DNA of 64,000 bases from contig NZ_FPAT01000006.1 of the NCBI RefSeq assembly GCF_900116555.1, positions 62,001 to 126,000 on the forward strand. Reading direction: 5' to 3'. This DNA comes from Actinopolyspora lacussalsi subsp. righensis. Lineage in GTDB: Bacteria > Actinomycetota > Actinomycetes > Mycobacteriales > Pseudonocardiaceae. Below, piece by piece: positions 7,323-15,523 of the stretch. A model generated the notes under the pieces. It did not search any database, had not been told where the DNA came from, and saw only the letters and a program-made list of their open reading frames with translations. Made by a program: the position numbers and the translations under genes. Within the stretch, counting starts at the first letter, position 1; every line of letters begins with the position of its first letter.

Positions 7323-8780
7323 TCAGCCCATCCAGTCGCGCCAGAGCTCGCGCATGCTGTCCAGGGTCTCGCGGTAGCGGCGGTAGCCGTCCTCGTAGCG
7401 GTCCCGCACCTCCGGGTTGGGCCGGACCTCGCGCAGCGGCAGCGTCCACTCGCCGGAGTCGACCTCGTCGCCGAGCGCGCGGGCGGCCGTCACCGCCGCT
7501 CCCCTGGCACCCATGCCGGGGTCGTCCGTGAGGTGCAGCGGCTGTCCCAGCACGTCGGCGAATACCTGAGCCCAGGGATGCGAGCGCGTGCCGCCGCCGC
7601 AGGCCACCAGCTTGCCGTTCAACCCGGCCGCCTCGAAGCAGTGCCGCGCCGCGTAGGCCACGCTCTCGCAGACCGCCCGCACCACGTCGCTGCGGCTGGT
7701 GCCCAACCGCACCCCGCTGATCTGCCCGCTGGCGCGCGGATCCACGAACGGTGAGCGCTCCCCGCCCGGCGCCAGGAACGGCAGCGCGGAGACGTCGTTG
7801 GCCCCCGGTGGGCTGGCCTCCAGCGCCCCGCCGAGATCACCGATCTCCATGCCGAGCAGGTCCAGCACCCAGTCGAGGCTGGCGGTTCCCACCATCGCCG
7901 GCATGCCGTGCAGCAGCTGGTTCTCCTCGGGCGTGCACAACCACATCCCGGACGGCTCTTCCTGCCAACGGCGGTCGCCCGACTCGGTGAGTACCTGGCA
8001 GGCCAGCGTGGTTCCCACGATCAGCAGCCCGTCGCCGAACTCGTGCAGCCCGCCACCCACCGCACAGGCGGGCAGGTCGAACGGGCCCGCCGTGACCGGT
8101 AACCCCTGGGGCAGCCCCAGCAGTTCCGCGCCGTTGGCGTCGAGCTCGAAGAGCTGCCTCGGCCGGGCCGGCTTGGGCAGCAGGTGCCGGAACTCGGTCA
8201 GCCCGCAGGCCTCCAGCGCCCGCTCGTCGTACTCCCTGGTGTCGGCGTCCAGGAACGGCACGGAGGCGTCCGAGGCGTCCACGCTGATCTCGCCGGTCAG
8301 CACGTGCAGCACCGAGTCGACGCAGTACCCGGCCACCGCGGCGTTACGCAGCGACTCCGGCTCGTTGTCGCGCAGGTGGGCCAGCAGGGGTCCCTGCGCA
8401 CCGGGGAACAGCCCGTTGCCGGTGCGCTCGTAGACCTGCCTGCTGACCCCGTCGCGCTGCCACCGCTTGACCACGGCAGCGGCGCGACCGTCCATCCACG
8501 AGATGGGCTGCCGGACCGGCCTTCCGGCGGAGTCCCGCAACCACAACCCGTCGCCCTGCCCGGTCAGCGCCACCGCGCGCGGCTGCTGCCCGGTCCGCTC
8601 ACCCACGTCGCGCACCACGGCGGCCACTGTGGACACCACGTCGTCGAGGTCCTGCTCCACCCTGCCATCGGGGTAGTGCTCCAGGTGCGACTGCCTGCTC
8701 GCCTCGGCGAGCACGCGGCCCGCGTCGTCGAAGGCCGCCGCCTTGGTCAGCGAAGTTCCGATGTCGACCGCGGTGATCAT
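7323..8780 (-). CDS. FGGY-family carbohydrate kinase (xylulokinase/erythritol kinase-like)
   Basis: This 485-residue ATP-dependent sugar or polyol kinase overlaps the upstream dehydrogenase by four bases. The FGGY/actin-fold marks are present: DIGTSLTKAAAFD phosphate-1 loop at residues 5-17, TGQGDGLWL, the substrate-side ISWMDGRA, GTTLACQ in the middle, and the C-terminal GGGTRSHPWAQVFADV adenine loop. The WMDGRA and TGQGDG motifs resemble EryA and xylulokinase rather than glycerol kinase. Last gene of the minus-strand carbohydrate operon; the substrate is probably a short polyol or ketose. Confidence 0.9.
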   Translation of the reverse strand: MITAVDIGTSLTKAAAFDDAGRVLAEASRQSHLEHYPDGRVEQDLDDVVSTVAAVVRDVGERTGQQPRAVALTGQGDGLWLRDSAGRPVRQPISWMDGRAAAVVKRWQRDGVSRQVYERTGNGLFPGAQGPLLAHLRDNEPESLRNAAVAGYCVDSVLHVLTGEISVDASDASVPFLDADTREYDERALEACGLTEFRHLLPKPARPRQLFELDANGAELLGLPQGLPVTAGPFDLPACAVGGGLHEFGDGLLIVGTTLACQVLTESGDRRWQEEPSGMWLCTPEENQLLHGMPAMVGTASLDWVLDLLGMEIGDLGGALEASPPGANDVSALPFLAPGGERSPFVDPRASGQISGVRLGTSRSDVVRAVCESVAYAARHCFEAAGLNGKLVACGGGTRSHPWAQVFADVLGQPLHLTDDPGMGARGAAVTAARALGDEVDSGEWTLPLREVRPNPEVRDRYEDGYRRYRETLDSMRELWRDWMG

Positions 8781-9814
8781 GTCTCGCTCCCCAGAACATC
8801 GGGATTGGCCAGGTGCGCGGCCCGCTCGCCCCGCGCGAACCGATCGACCTCGGCGGCCACGATCTCCGCGGCGCGGTGCGCGGTCTGCCTGGTAGCGCCC
8901 GCGAGGTGCGGGGTGGTGATGAGGTTGGGAGCGCCGTGCAGCGGCCACTCCGGCGGCGGAGGTTCCTCGTCGTAGACGTCCAGCGCCAGCGCACCCAGCT
9001 TGCCGCTGCGCAGCAGCCCGGGAAGCGGCTGGTAGTCGAGCAGGCCACCGCGGGCGGTGTTGACCAGCACCGCGCCCTCGGGCAGCAGCGCCAGGCGGTC
9101 GGCGTCGAGCAGGTGCTTGGTCTCTGGGGTGAGCCTGGCGTGCAGGCTGACCACCGAGCAGCGGGGCAGCATCTCCTCCAGCGCGACGGGTTCCACACCG
9201 TCGGCGCGCAGCCCGTCCTGATCGGCGTAGGGATCGGCGACCAGCACTTCCGCGCCGAAGGCGCGCAGCACCTTGGCCACCCTGCTGCCGATCGCGCCGT
9301 AGCCGACCAGGCCGACCGTGCTGCCCTCCAGCTCGATGCCAGCCTCGGGGTAGGCGTAGAAGTCGCCCCGCCAGTTGCCCCGCTTGAGTTCGGCGTCGGC
9401 GTCGGGGACGCGGCGCATCGCGGCCAGGATCATGCCCACCGCGTACTCGGCGGCAGCGGCGGCGTTGCGTCCGGGTGCGTAGGTGACCGAAACCCCCGCC
9501 CTGGTCGCCGCCGCGAGGTCCACGTTGACCGGACCACCGCGCGAGACCGCGACCAGTTTCAACGAGGGTGCCGCCGCGAACACGCGCTCGGTGAACGGCG
9601 CCATCTGGGTCACGCACACCTCGGCGCCCTCGACGGCCTCGATCACCTGCTGTTCGGTTCCGCTGGCCTCCTCGACCCCGCCGACGGGGCCGAACGGCTC
9701 GACCGGCCAGGGCAGTTTGAGCTTGCCGACCTCGACGTCGTTCACCCGGGAACGCACGGCGTTCTCGAGCAGGTCGGGTCCGACGAAGTTGTCGCCCGCT
9801 GCCAGCACGCGCAC
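8777..9814 (-). CDS. D-isomer-specific 2-hydroxyacid dehydrogenase
   Basis: A 345-residue NAD(P)-dependent dehydrogenase of the phosphoglycerate/D-lactate dehydrogenase family. The Rossmann motif is VGLVGYGAIGSRVAKVL; the catalytic Arg lies in NTARGGLLD, Glu in the DVYDEEPP region and His in TTPHLAGAT. The GTG start (9812-9814) has an AAGGAGG site eight bases upstream. It follows rpiB by 130 bp and is coupled to the FGGY kinase. In an operon of sugar kinases and isomerase it could act on a sugar acid such as an erythronate- or threonate-like compound, or its phosphate; that is inference. Confidence 0.92.
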   Translation of the reverse strand: MRVLAAGDNFVGPDLLENAVRSRVNDVEVGKLKLPWPVEPFGPVGGVEEASGTEQQVIEAVEGAEVCVTQMAPFTERVFAAAPSLKLVAVSRGGPVNVDLAAATRAGVSVTYAPGRNAAAAAEYAVGMILAAMRRVPDADAELKRGNWRGDFYAYPEAGIELEGSTVGLVGYGAIGSRVAKVLRAFGAEVLVADPYADQDGLRADGVEPVALEEMLPRCSVVSLHARLTPETKHLLDADRLALLPEGAVLVNTARGGLLDYQPLPGLLRSGKLGALALDVYDEEPPPPEWPLHGAPNLITTPHLAGATRQTAHRAAEIVAAEVDRFARGERAAHLANPDVLGSET

Positions 9815-9944
9815 TGTTCATTCCTCCTTCAGCGGTCTCACCGCTGTCCGATGGCTCACCGCGGCGGTTTCCGGGGCGACCGGCCTTCGCGGGCGCGGTG
9901 CCCCCGACCGCTCCGGCCGCGGCGACCGCCGCGAGCCGCGGCTA

Positions 9945-10409
9945 TCAGCTCTGGTGTTCGTAGTCGGTTATGTAGGCGACCTTGGCCGCGCTCGCCGAGG
10001 ACGGGTCGAAGGAATAGCTCAACCACTCGTCGACCAGTCGTTTGGCCAGTTCGGGTCCGATGACCCTGGACCCCATGGTCAGCACCTGGCAGTCGTTCGA
10101 CTTGATGGAGCGCTCCGCCGAATAGGAGTCGTGCGCGACGGTAGCGCGCACCCCGTCGACCTTGTTCGCCGAGATGCACATGCCGATGCCGGTGCCGCAG
10201 ATCAGCACCGCACGATCGGCGTCGCCGCGTGCCACGGCTTCCGCCGCCGCCAGTCCCAGCCGGGGGTAGGCGCGGTCGTCGGAGTCGTCGTGCACGCCGT
10301 AGTCCAGCACCTCGGTGACCCTGGTGTCACCCTCCAGCTGTTCGGCGATCAGTTTCTTCAGTGCCACACCGGCGTTGTCGGCCGCCACGGCCACGGTGAT
10401 CGGGCTCAT
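9945..10409 (-). CDS. rpiB: RpiB/LacAB-family sugar-phosphate isomerase
   Basis: This 154-residue isomerase has the RpiB hallmarks: AADNAGVALKK near the start, ICGTGIGMCISANKVDGVRA with the catalytic Cys, and the HDSYSAERSIKSNDCQVLTMGSRV phosphate-binding region, split here as HDSYSAERS and NDCQVLTMGSR. The ATG at 10407-10409 lies inside the stop of the dihydroxyacetone-kinase gene. RpiB members interconvert ribose-5-P and ribulose-5-P, or tetrose phosphates in erythritol and threitol pathways (EryI, DerI types). Beside a DhaK-type kinase, a tetrulose-phosphate isomerase role is attractive. Confidence 0.92.
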   Translation of the reverse strand: MSPITVAVAADNAGVALKKLIAEQLEGDTRVTEVLDYGVHDDSDDRAYPRLGLAAAEAVARGDADRAVLICGTGIGMCISANKVDGVRATVAHDSYSAERSIKSNDCQVLTMGSRVIGPELAKRLVDEWLSYSFDPSSASAAKVAYITDYEHQS

Positions 10410-12145
10410 GATTCCGGGTTCCCCTTTCGACGGTTTCGCTCGCACGCGCCGTCGGAGACTCCGGCGGCCACGGCCGTGAGCAGCAGGGCCAGTGAGGTGG
10501 CACCGGGATCGGCGGTGCCCTGGTCGTGCCCGCCCAGTCGCGAGGCACGGCCACGTGCGGAGGTCAACCGCGCGGTGTCCAGCGCCGCCTTGGTGGCGAC
10601 CTCGGCGGCGGCGGTCAGCGCGGTGGGCAGCTCGGTGCCTGCCAGGGAGCGCTCGGCGAGTTCGTCGGCGAACGGCTCCAGCGCGTCCAGCAGCGTCTTG
10701 TCGCCCTTGGCGGAGCCACCGAGTTCGGCGACCGCCCGGGACGCCTCGCGCACCGCTTCGGAGAGCACGGCGGTGTCCACGGCCGCGTGCTCGCGCAGTC
10801 CGGCGCCGGTCTGGCTGAGCAGGGTTCCGTAGAGCGCCCCGGAAGCGCCGCCCGCCGCGTCGGCCAGCGCGGTCCCGGCCGCCAGCAGCGCGTCACCGAT
10901 CGAACGGGGATCGGCCGCGTCGCTGCCCGCCCGGTCGGCTGCCCGAACGGCGGCCCGCAGGCCGCGCACGATGCCCTGGCCGTGGTCACCGTCACCGGCC
11001 ACCGCGTCGAGCCGCCCCAGTTCGTCCTCGGCGTCGGCCACGTCGCCCAGCGCCCGGTCGAGCAGTTCGTGCACGAGCCCGCCCCGGCTGGTGGCGTCCT
11101 CGGCGGGGGCCGCGCCGCGTTCCTCGGGAGTGGGCTCGTGGTCGGTCAGCGGCCGCAGCGGCCGGTAACCGGGGGTGTCGCACTCCGCGTCGTAGAGCTC
11201 GGCGAGCTCGTCGTCCAACGCGAGCAGCGACAACGAGAGTCCGGCCATGTCCAGCGAGGTGACGAACTCCCCCACCTCGGGGCGGTACGGGCGCAGTCCG
11301 GCGGCCCGCAGCCTGCGCTCGATGGCCGGGTAGCAGGCGAACATCTCCTCGTACTTGGTGCGTCCGAGGCCGTTGAGCAGCACGGCCACCCGCTCGGTCC
11401 CGGCGGGCAACTCGGTCAGCAGGTTGTCGACCAGTTCGGCGGCCAGTTCCTCGGCGCTCATGGCGTCGACGCCGCGCGCTCCGGACTCGCCGTGGATCCC
11501 CAGCCCCAGTTCCATCCGGCCGGGGTCGACGGTGAACAGCGGCTCCGACTTGCCGGGCAGTGTGCAGCCGCCGAAGGCCGCGCCGTAGGTGCGGGTGCGG
11601 TCGTTGGCCTTGCGCGCCAACGCGGCCACGCTGTCCAGGCTCTCGCCGCGTTCGGCCGCGGCACCGGCGACCTTGAACACGAAGAAGTCACCGGCCACGC
11701 CGCGCCGAACCTCGGGGGCGTCGGCGGAACCGCTGGCGATGTCGTCGGTGACCAGCACGGTGCGGCTGTCGATGCCCTCGGCCGCCAGTCGCCGCGCGGC
11801 GAGCCCGAAGTGCATCACGTCGCCGGAGTAGTTGCCGTAGCTGAACAGCACGCCCGCTCCGCCGTCGGCGGCCAACGCGGTCCGGTAGACCTGCTCGGCG
11901 CTGGGGCTGGTGAACACGTCGCCGATGACCGCGGCGTCGGCGAGGCCGGGGCCGACGAGTCCGGCGAATGCCGGGTAGTGCCCGCAACCACCACCGATGA
12001 TCACCGAAACCTTGCCCCGGCGGGGAGCGTGCCTGCCCACCACGCCGTAAGCACCGGGCACGCGTGCCACGGTGCGGCCGTAGGCGGCGACGAAACCGTC
12101 CAGCCAGGAGTCCTTGAACGTGGCGGAGTCCGTCAGTCCGGTCAT
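10406..12145 (-). CDS. Dihydroxyacetone/erythrulose kinase, DhaK-DhaL fusion
   Basis: A 579-residue ATP-dependent ketose kinase. The DhaK half (1-330) has IIGGGCGHYPA (His56), GNYSGDVMHF (Asp109) and the substrate-anchoring His218 in LGLGIHGE, at the same positions as the E. coli catalytic residues. The DhaL half (about 345-570) carries the ATP/Mg motif GDGDHGQG. Single-chain forms act on dihydroxyacetone or, in mycobacterial tetritol pathways, on D- or L-erythrulose (DerK, LerK). It overlaps the upstream HAD gene (TGATG) and downstream rpiB (ATGA), making a tightly coupled three-gene unit. Confidence 0.93.
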   Translation of the reverse strand: MTGLTDSATFKDSWLDGFVAAYGRTVARVPGAYGVVGRHAPRRGKVSVIIGGGCGHYPAFAGLVGPGLADAAVIGDVFTSPSAEQVYRTALAADGGAGVLFSYGNYSGDVMHFGLAARRLAAEGIDSRTVLVTDDIASGSADAPEVRRGVAGDFFVFKVAGAAAERGESLDSVAALARKANDRTRTYGAAFGGCTLPGKSEPLFTVDPGRMELGLGIHGESGARGVDAMSAEELAAELVDNLLTELPAGTERVAVLLNGLGRTKYEEMFACYPAIERRLRAAGLRPYRPEVGEFVTSLDMAGLSLSLLALDDELAELYDAECDTPGYRPLRPLTDHEPTPEERGAAPAEDATSRGGLVHELLDRALGDVADAEDELGRLDAVAGDGDHGQGIVRGLRAAVRAADRAGSDAADPRSIGDALLAAGTALADAAGGASGALYGTLLSQTGAGLREHAAVDTAVLSEAVREASRAVAELGGSAKGDKTLLDALEPFADELAERSLAGTELPTALTAAAEVATKAALDTARLTSARGRASRLGGHDQGTADPGATSLALLLTAVAAGVSDGACERNRRKGNPES

Positions 12146-12867
12146 CAGGCGCCCTCGCTCTCGGTCACGGGGTCGGACAGCATGGACAGCAGGGTTTTCC
12201 GCACGTGGTCCAGCGAGTCGGCGACGACGCTCGCCGAGGCGATGGCGTCCGGTTTGGGGGGATAGCCGGCGTTGGGGATGGCGACCACGCTCATCCCGGC
12301 CGCGTGGGCGGCGCGGATCCCGTTGCTGGAGTCCTCGACGCCGGCGCAGTCCGCGCCGGTGAATCCGAGTCGCCGGGCGGCCTCGGTGTAGACGTCGGGA
12401 CTGGGCTTTCCCCTGGGCACCTCGGCGCTGGAGACGGTGGCCGTGAAGTGCTCGGCCAGGCCGTGCCGCTTGAGCACGGCGTCGATCAGCGGCCTGGCCG
12501 CCGAGGAGGCGAGCGCGATCGGCACCACCGAGCTGACCTCGGTGACCATCTCACGGGCACCGTCGAGCAGTTCGATCTCGCCGTCGTCCAGCGCGGCGAT
12601 CATGTCGTCGACGACCGCGCGTTCGGTCTCCGAGGCGGGTTCCGGGGTCCCGCAGACTCTGCCCAGATAGGCCGACCATTCGGGCGAGCTCATGCCCTGG
12701 ACCGTCGAGGTGTCCTCGGCGCTCCACTCGTGCCCGTGCCGGGCGGCGTAGCGGCTCCACATCCGTTCCCAGAGGTGTTCGCTCTCCACCAGTACGCCGT
12801 CCATGTCGAACACGACCGCCCGCAGCGGTCCCGTCGACCGGGGCTCGGTTACCTCACTGACCGTCAT
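12145..12867 (-). CDS. HAD-superfamily phosphatase/phosphomutase, subfamily IA
   Basis: A 240-residue sugar-phosphate phosphatase or beta-phosphoglucomutase-like enzyme. Motif I is FDMDGVLVESE (nucleophile Asp and Asp+2), motif II LASSAARPL, motif III Lys in RGKPSPDVY and motif IV VEDSSNGI. The ATG at 12865-12867 has an AAAGGA site six bases away; an upstream in-frame GTG overlaps that site. It is the first gene of the minus-strand carbohydrate operon and begins 20 bp after a plausible promoter. Its expected role is to dephosphorylate or recycle dead-end sugar phosphates. Confidence 0.92.
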   Translation of the reverse strand: MTVSEVTEPRSTGPLRAVVFDMDGVLVESEHLWERMWSRYAARHGHEWSAEDTSTVQGMSSPEWSAYLGRVCGTPEPASETERAVVDDMIAALDDGEIELLDGAREMVTEVSSVVPIALASSAARPLIDAVLKRHGLAEHFTATVSSAEVPRGKPSPDVYTEAARRLGFTGADCAGVEDSSNGIRAAHAAGMSVVAIPNAGYPPKPDAIASASVVADSLDHVRKTLLSMLSDPVTESEGA

Positions 12868-13197
12868 GCGCCGTCCTTTCACAAACTTGACGTTAAATTA
12901 ACTCTAGATACTTTAATTGTCCAGCCCCGAGTTAACACGATTCGGGGAGCACTTCGCCCGAACAGCGCAGTGGAGCCGAACGATCACCCCTGGACCGATT
13001 CACGGTCGGACACGTTGTGTCCCCAACCGGAAACCCGGAAATAACATCTTGCGCGTGAAAGTAACGAGGTGCATGATACTCGGTTAACACCGGCGGTGCC
13101 GCGCATCACAGCTCGATCGCCCATCCGCCGCGTCAACAGGGCCCCTCGACCGAGGCCGCGGGGTCCGGCAACACCAGTCGCTTCGGAGGCGAAAACA
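12868..13197. promoter_or_regulatory. Divergent promoter region of the carbohydrate cluster
   Basis: On the minus strand TGGACA (12918-12923), a 17-bp spacer and TAATTT (12895-12900) make a good sigma-70-type promoter for the HAD operon. The -10 overlaps GTTAAATTAAC (12892-12902), a near-palindrome that could be an operator. GTTAACAC occurs at 12931-12938 and again at 13083-13090 nearer the permease gene. A shared regulator is likely, but no regulator gene sits in the cluster. Confidence 0.5.
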
Positions 13198-14568
13198 TTG
13201 GTACAGCAACCAGCAGCGGCGGACGGTTCGACCGCCGCGTCGGAGAGCCGTAGTTGGCTCGACAGAATCGGTATCCCCAAGCCGCTGCTCTGGGGCTTCG
13301 TCGGTGTGCTGATCTTCATGATCGGCGACGGCGTGGAGATCACCTACCTGACCCAGTACCTGACGCAGCCCGAAGGCGGCGGGCTGGCGGGCTCCCAGGC
13401 CACCTTCGCCACGGTGACCATCTACGGCCTCGCCGTGATGATCGCCTCCTGGTTCTCCGGCACGCTGTCCTCGATCTGGGGACCCCGCTACGTGATGTGG
13501 CTCGGCGCGGGCTGGTGGGTCGTCTTCGAACTCCTCTTCCTGTACGTGGCCATCCCCTCGCAGAGCTACCTGCTGATCGTGACCATCTACGGCATCCGCG
13601 GCTTCGCCTACCCGCTGTTCGCCTACGCCTTCCTGGTGTGGGCGCAGGTGGCCAGCCCGGTGCACATGCGCGGCTCGGTCGCGGGCTGGTTCTGGTTCGT
13701 GTTCACCGGTGGTCTGCCCACCCTGGGCGCGGCGGTGGCCGCCTTCGCGATCGGCCCGCTGGGCATGAGCCTGCACAACACGCTGGTGCTCTCGCTGGTG
13801 CTGGTCGCCGTCGGCGGTGTGATCGGCTGCTCGGTCCGCGAACCGCACGGCACCAAGCCCATCGCCGACGAGACCGTGCGGAACCCGCGCAGCCCGAAAC
13901 GACTGATCGAGGGCGTCGACATCATCTGGCGCGACAAGCGGACTCTGGCGGGCGGTATCACCCGTATCGTCAACACCGCGCCGGAGTTCGGCTTCTTCGC
14001 GATGTTCCCCTTCGTCTTCGGACCGGAGACCCCCGGCGGCGGCTTCCTCACCGCCCCCGAGATCGCGGCCATGACCAGCATCGTCTACGGCGCCAACATC
14101 GCTGCCAACCTGGCGTTCGGTGTGCTGGGTGACTACTTCGGCTGGCGCCGCACCGTGACCTGGTTCGGCTGCGTGGGCTGCGCGATCGCCACCCCGCTGT
14201 GGTACTTCGCCTCGATCTCCAGCGAGAGCTTCGGCGTCGCCGCCACGCTGGGCGCCGTCTACGGTGTGCTGCTGGCGGGATTCGTCCCGCTCTCGGCCCT
14301 GATGCCGTCCATGGTCACCACCAAGGACAAGGGCTCGGCACTGGCGGTGCTCAACTTCGGCGCCGGCGGTGCGGCCTTCCTCGGGCCGGTGACGGTCTAC
14401 GCCATCCACCCGATCTTCGGCGGCGGCGGCGTGGCCATCGCGTTCGCGCTGATGTACGTGATCGTCGCGGTGCTGTCCACCTTCGTCAAGGACGGCAGCG
14501 ACCCGGGTGAGGCCAAGAAGGCGCGGGCGGCCACCGCGACCGCCCCGGCAGGGGTCACGACCGGCTGA
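13198..14568 (+). CDS. MFS polyol permease (RbtT/DalT type)
   Basis: A 456-residue major-facilitator transporter with about 12 membrane segments. The TTG at 13198 is chosen because GGAGG (13185-13189) lies eight bases upstream; the long frame before it is Arg/Pro-rich. The sequence resembles ribitol and D-arabinitol permeases: IGIPKPLLWGFVGVLIFMIG, GDGVEITYLTQYL, GIRGFAYPLFAYAF and the mid-loop ITRIVNTAPEFGFF. It is divergent from the kinase/isomerase operon and so should import the polyol they consume. The C-terminal tail (about 25 residues) is Ala/Thr-rich and disordered. Confidence 0.88.
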   Translation: MVQQPAAADGSTAASESRSWLDRIGIPKPLLWGFVGVLIFMIGDGVEITYLTQYLTQPEGGGLAGSQATFATVTIYGLAVMIASWFSGTLSSIWGPRYVMWLGAGWWVVFELLFLYVAIPSQSYLLIVTIYGIRGFAYPLFAYAFLVWAQVASPVHMRGSVAGWFWFVFTGGLPTLGAAVAAFAIGPLGMSLHNTLVLSLVLVAVGGVIGCSVREPHGTKPIADETVRNPRSPKRLIEGVDIIWRDKRTLAGGITRIVNTAPEFGFFAMFPFVFGPETPGGGFLTAPEIAAMTSIVYGANIAANLAFGVLGDYFGWRRTVTWFGCVGCAIATPLWYFASISSESFGVAATLGAVYGVLLAGFVPLSALMPSMVTTKDKGSALAVLNFGAGGAAFLGPVTVYAIHPIFGGGGVAIAFALMYVIVAVLSTFVKDGSDPGEAKKARAATATAPAGVTTG

Positions 14569-14646
14569 CCGGGCAAACCCCGCTCCACCCCGCTCGGGGA
14601 GGTGCTCGCACCGAACCGGGTGAGCAGTCGACGCCGCGTGGCGTCA

Positions 14647-14689
14647 GGGGCGTTCGGAACGGTCACGGGCAAGCACCTCCGAACGCCCC
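14647..14689 (+). terminator. Hairpin terminator behind the polyol permease
   Basis: Perfect 12-bp arms, 14647-14658 and 14678-14689, with a 19-base loop, lie about 80 bp after the permease stop. Confidence 0.8.
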
Positions 14690-14701
14690 GTCCCCCTGGA
14701 G

Positions 14702-14740
14702 ACGGCGCGTGTGGCGGAGCGACTCCGCCACACGCGCCGT
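14702..14740. terminator. Second hairpin, 18-bp perfect stem with 3-base loop
   Basis: The arms 14702-14719 and 14723-14740 pair over 18 bp without mismatch around CGA. It follows the first hairpin by 12 bp, an unusually strong double stop that insulates the HAD/FGGY pair from the permease transcript. Confidence 0.8.
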
Positions 14741-14833
14741 TCGGCTCGGCACACCGGGGTCGAGAGCCGATGCGCGATCCTGGTGACCGACACACCGCCC
14801 GACCACACGGTCCCGAACACGCGACGAGAGCCG

Positions 14834-15523
14834 ATGACCAGCGAAGCGAACAACCACCGGCCCACCCCCACCGAACTGGTACTGCTCGACGTCGGCGGGC
14901 CGATCTACGACGACGCGGTCTACCGCGACGCGCTGCTGCGGGCCACCCGCGAACTCGCCGGAGCCGAGATCGACCACGAGACGTTCCAGCGGGTCTACGA
15001 CGAACAGCGACAGCGCCAGGCGGGATCGCTGCGCACCGCGATCGCGGAGCACTTCCTCACTCCGGGCTACCGGAAACGACTGTCCGATCTGGCCGAGAGC
15101 TACTGGGAATACCCCCCGAGCGCGCTCTACCCGGAAGTACTGCCCACCGTGCGCGCGCTCGCCGGGACGTACCGCCTGGCCGTGGTGGCCAACCAACGAG
15201 AGCTGGTGGTGCGGGCACTGCGCCGCGACGGGATCGCCGAGCACATCGACGTGTGGGCGATCTCGGAGACGGTGGGCGCGGAGAAGCCCGACCCGGCGAT
15301 CTTCCGGTACGCCTTGGACCGCGCCGGTGTCTCCGCCGCCGAAACCGTGCACGTCGGCAACCGGCTGGACACCGACGTGCGCGGTGCGAAACGGGTCGGG
15401 CTGCGCAGCGTGTGGATCACGCGCGGTGAGGCCCCTCCCCACCCGACCTCGGAACAGCTGGCCGAACCGGATGCCGTGATCCGCTCACTCGACGAGCTAC
15501 CGGCAGCACTGGAACGGCTGTGA
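14834..15523 (+). CDS. HAD-family hydrolase with DVGGP motif I
   Basis: A 229-residue HAD protein. Motif I is LLDVGGPIYDD: the nucleophile Asp is present, but the usual acid/base Asp two residues later is Gly, as in the REG-2-like and YihX-type branches. Later motifs are VVANQRE, Lys in GAEKPDPAIFRYAL and the acidic loop HVGNRLDTDVRGA. The ATG at 14834 begins MTSEANN; the upstream frame overlaps the terminator region. Its stop overlaps the GTG of the FGGY kinase by four bases, so it probably trims or recycles that kinase's product. Confidence 0.88.
   Translation: MTSEANNHRPTPTELVLLDVGGPIYDDAVYRDALLRATRELAGAEIDHETFQRVYDEQRQRQAGSLRTAIAEHFLTPGYRKRLSDLAESYWEYPPSALYPEVLPTVRALAGTYRLAVVANQRELVVRALRRDGIAEHIDVWAISETVGAEKPDPAIFRYALDRAGVSAAETVHVGNRLDTDVRGAKRVGLRSVWITRGEAPPHPTSEQLAEPDAVIRSLDELPAALERL

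Noticed and set aside
7323-9821. One open frame of 832 codons across the FGGY kinase and the dehydrogenase
   Set aside because: The upper half is the antisense-type high-GC frame of the dehydrogenase gene. The kinase has its own ATG at 8778-8780 coupled to the dehydrogenase stop, and the dehydrogenase frame carries the real motifs.
10526-12265. 579-codon plus-strand frame opposite the DhaK gene
   Set aside because: Antisense shadow with Gly/Arg/Val-rich low-complexity text; DhaK residues are intact on the minus strand.
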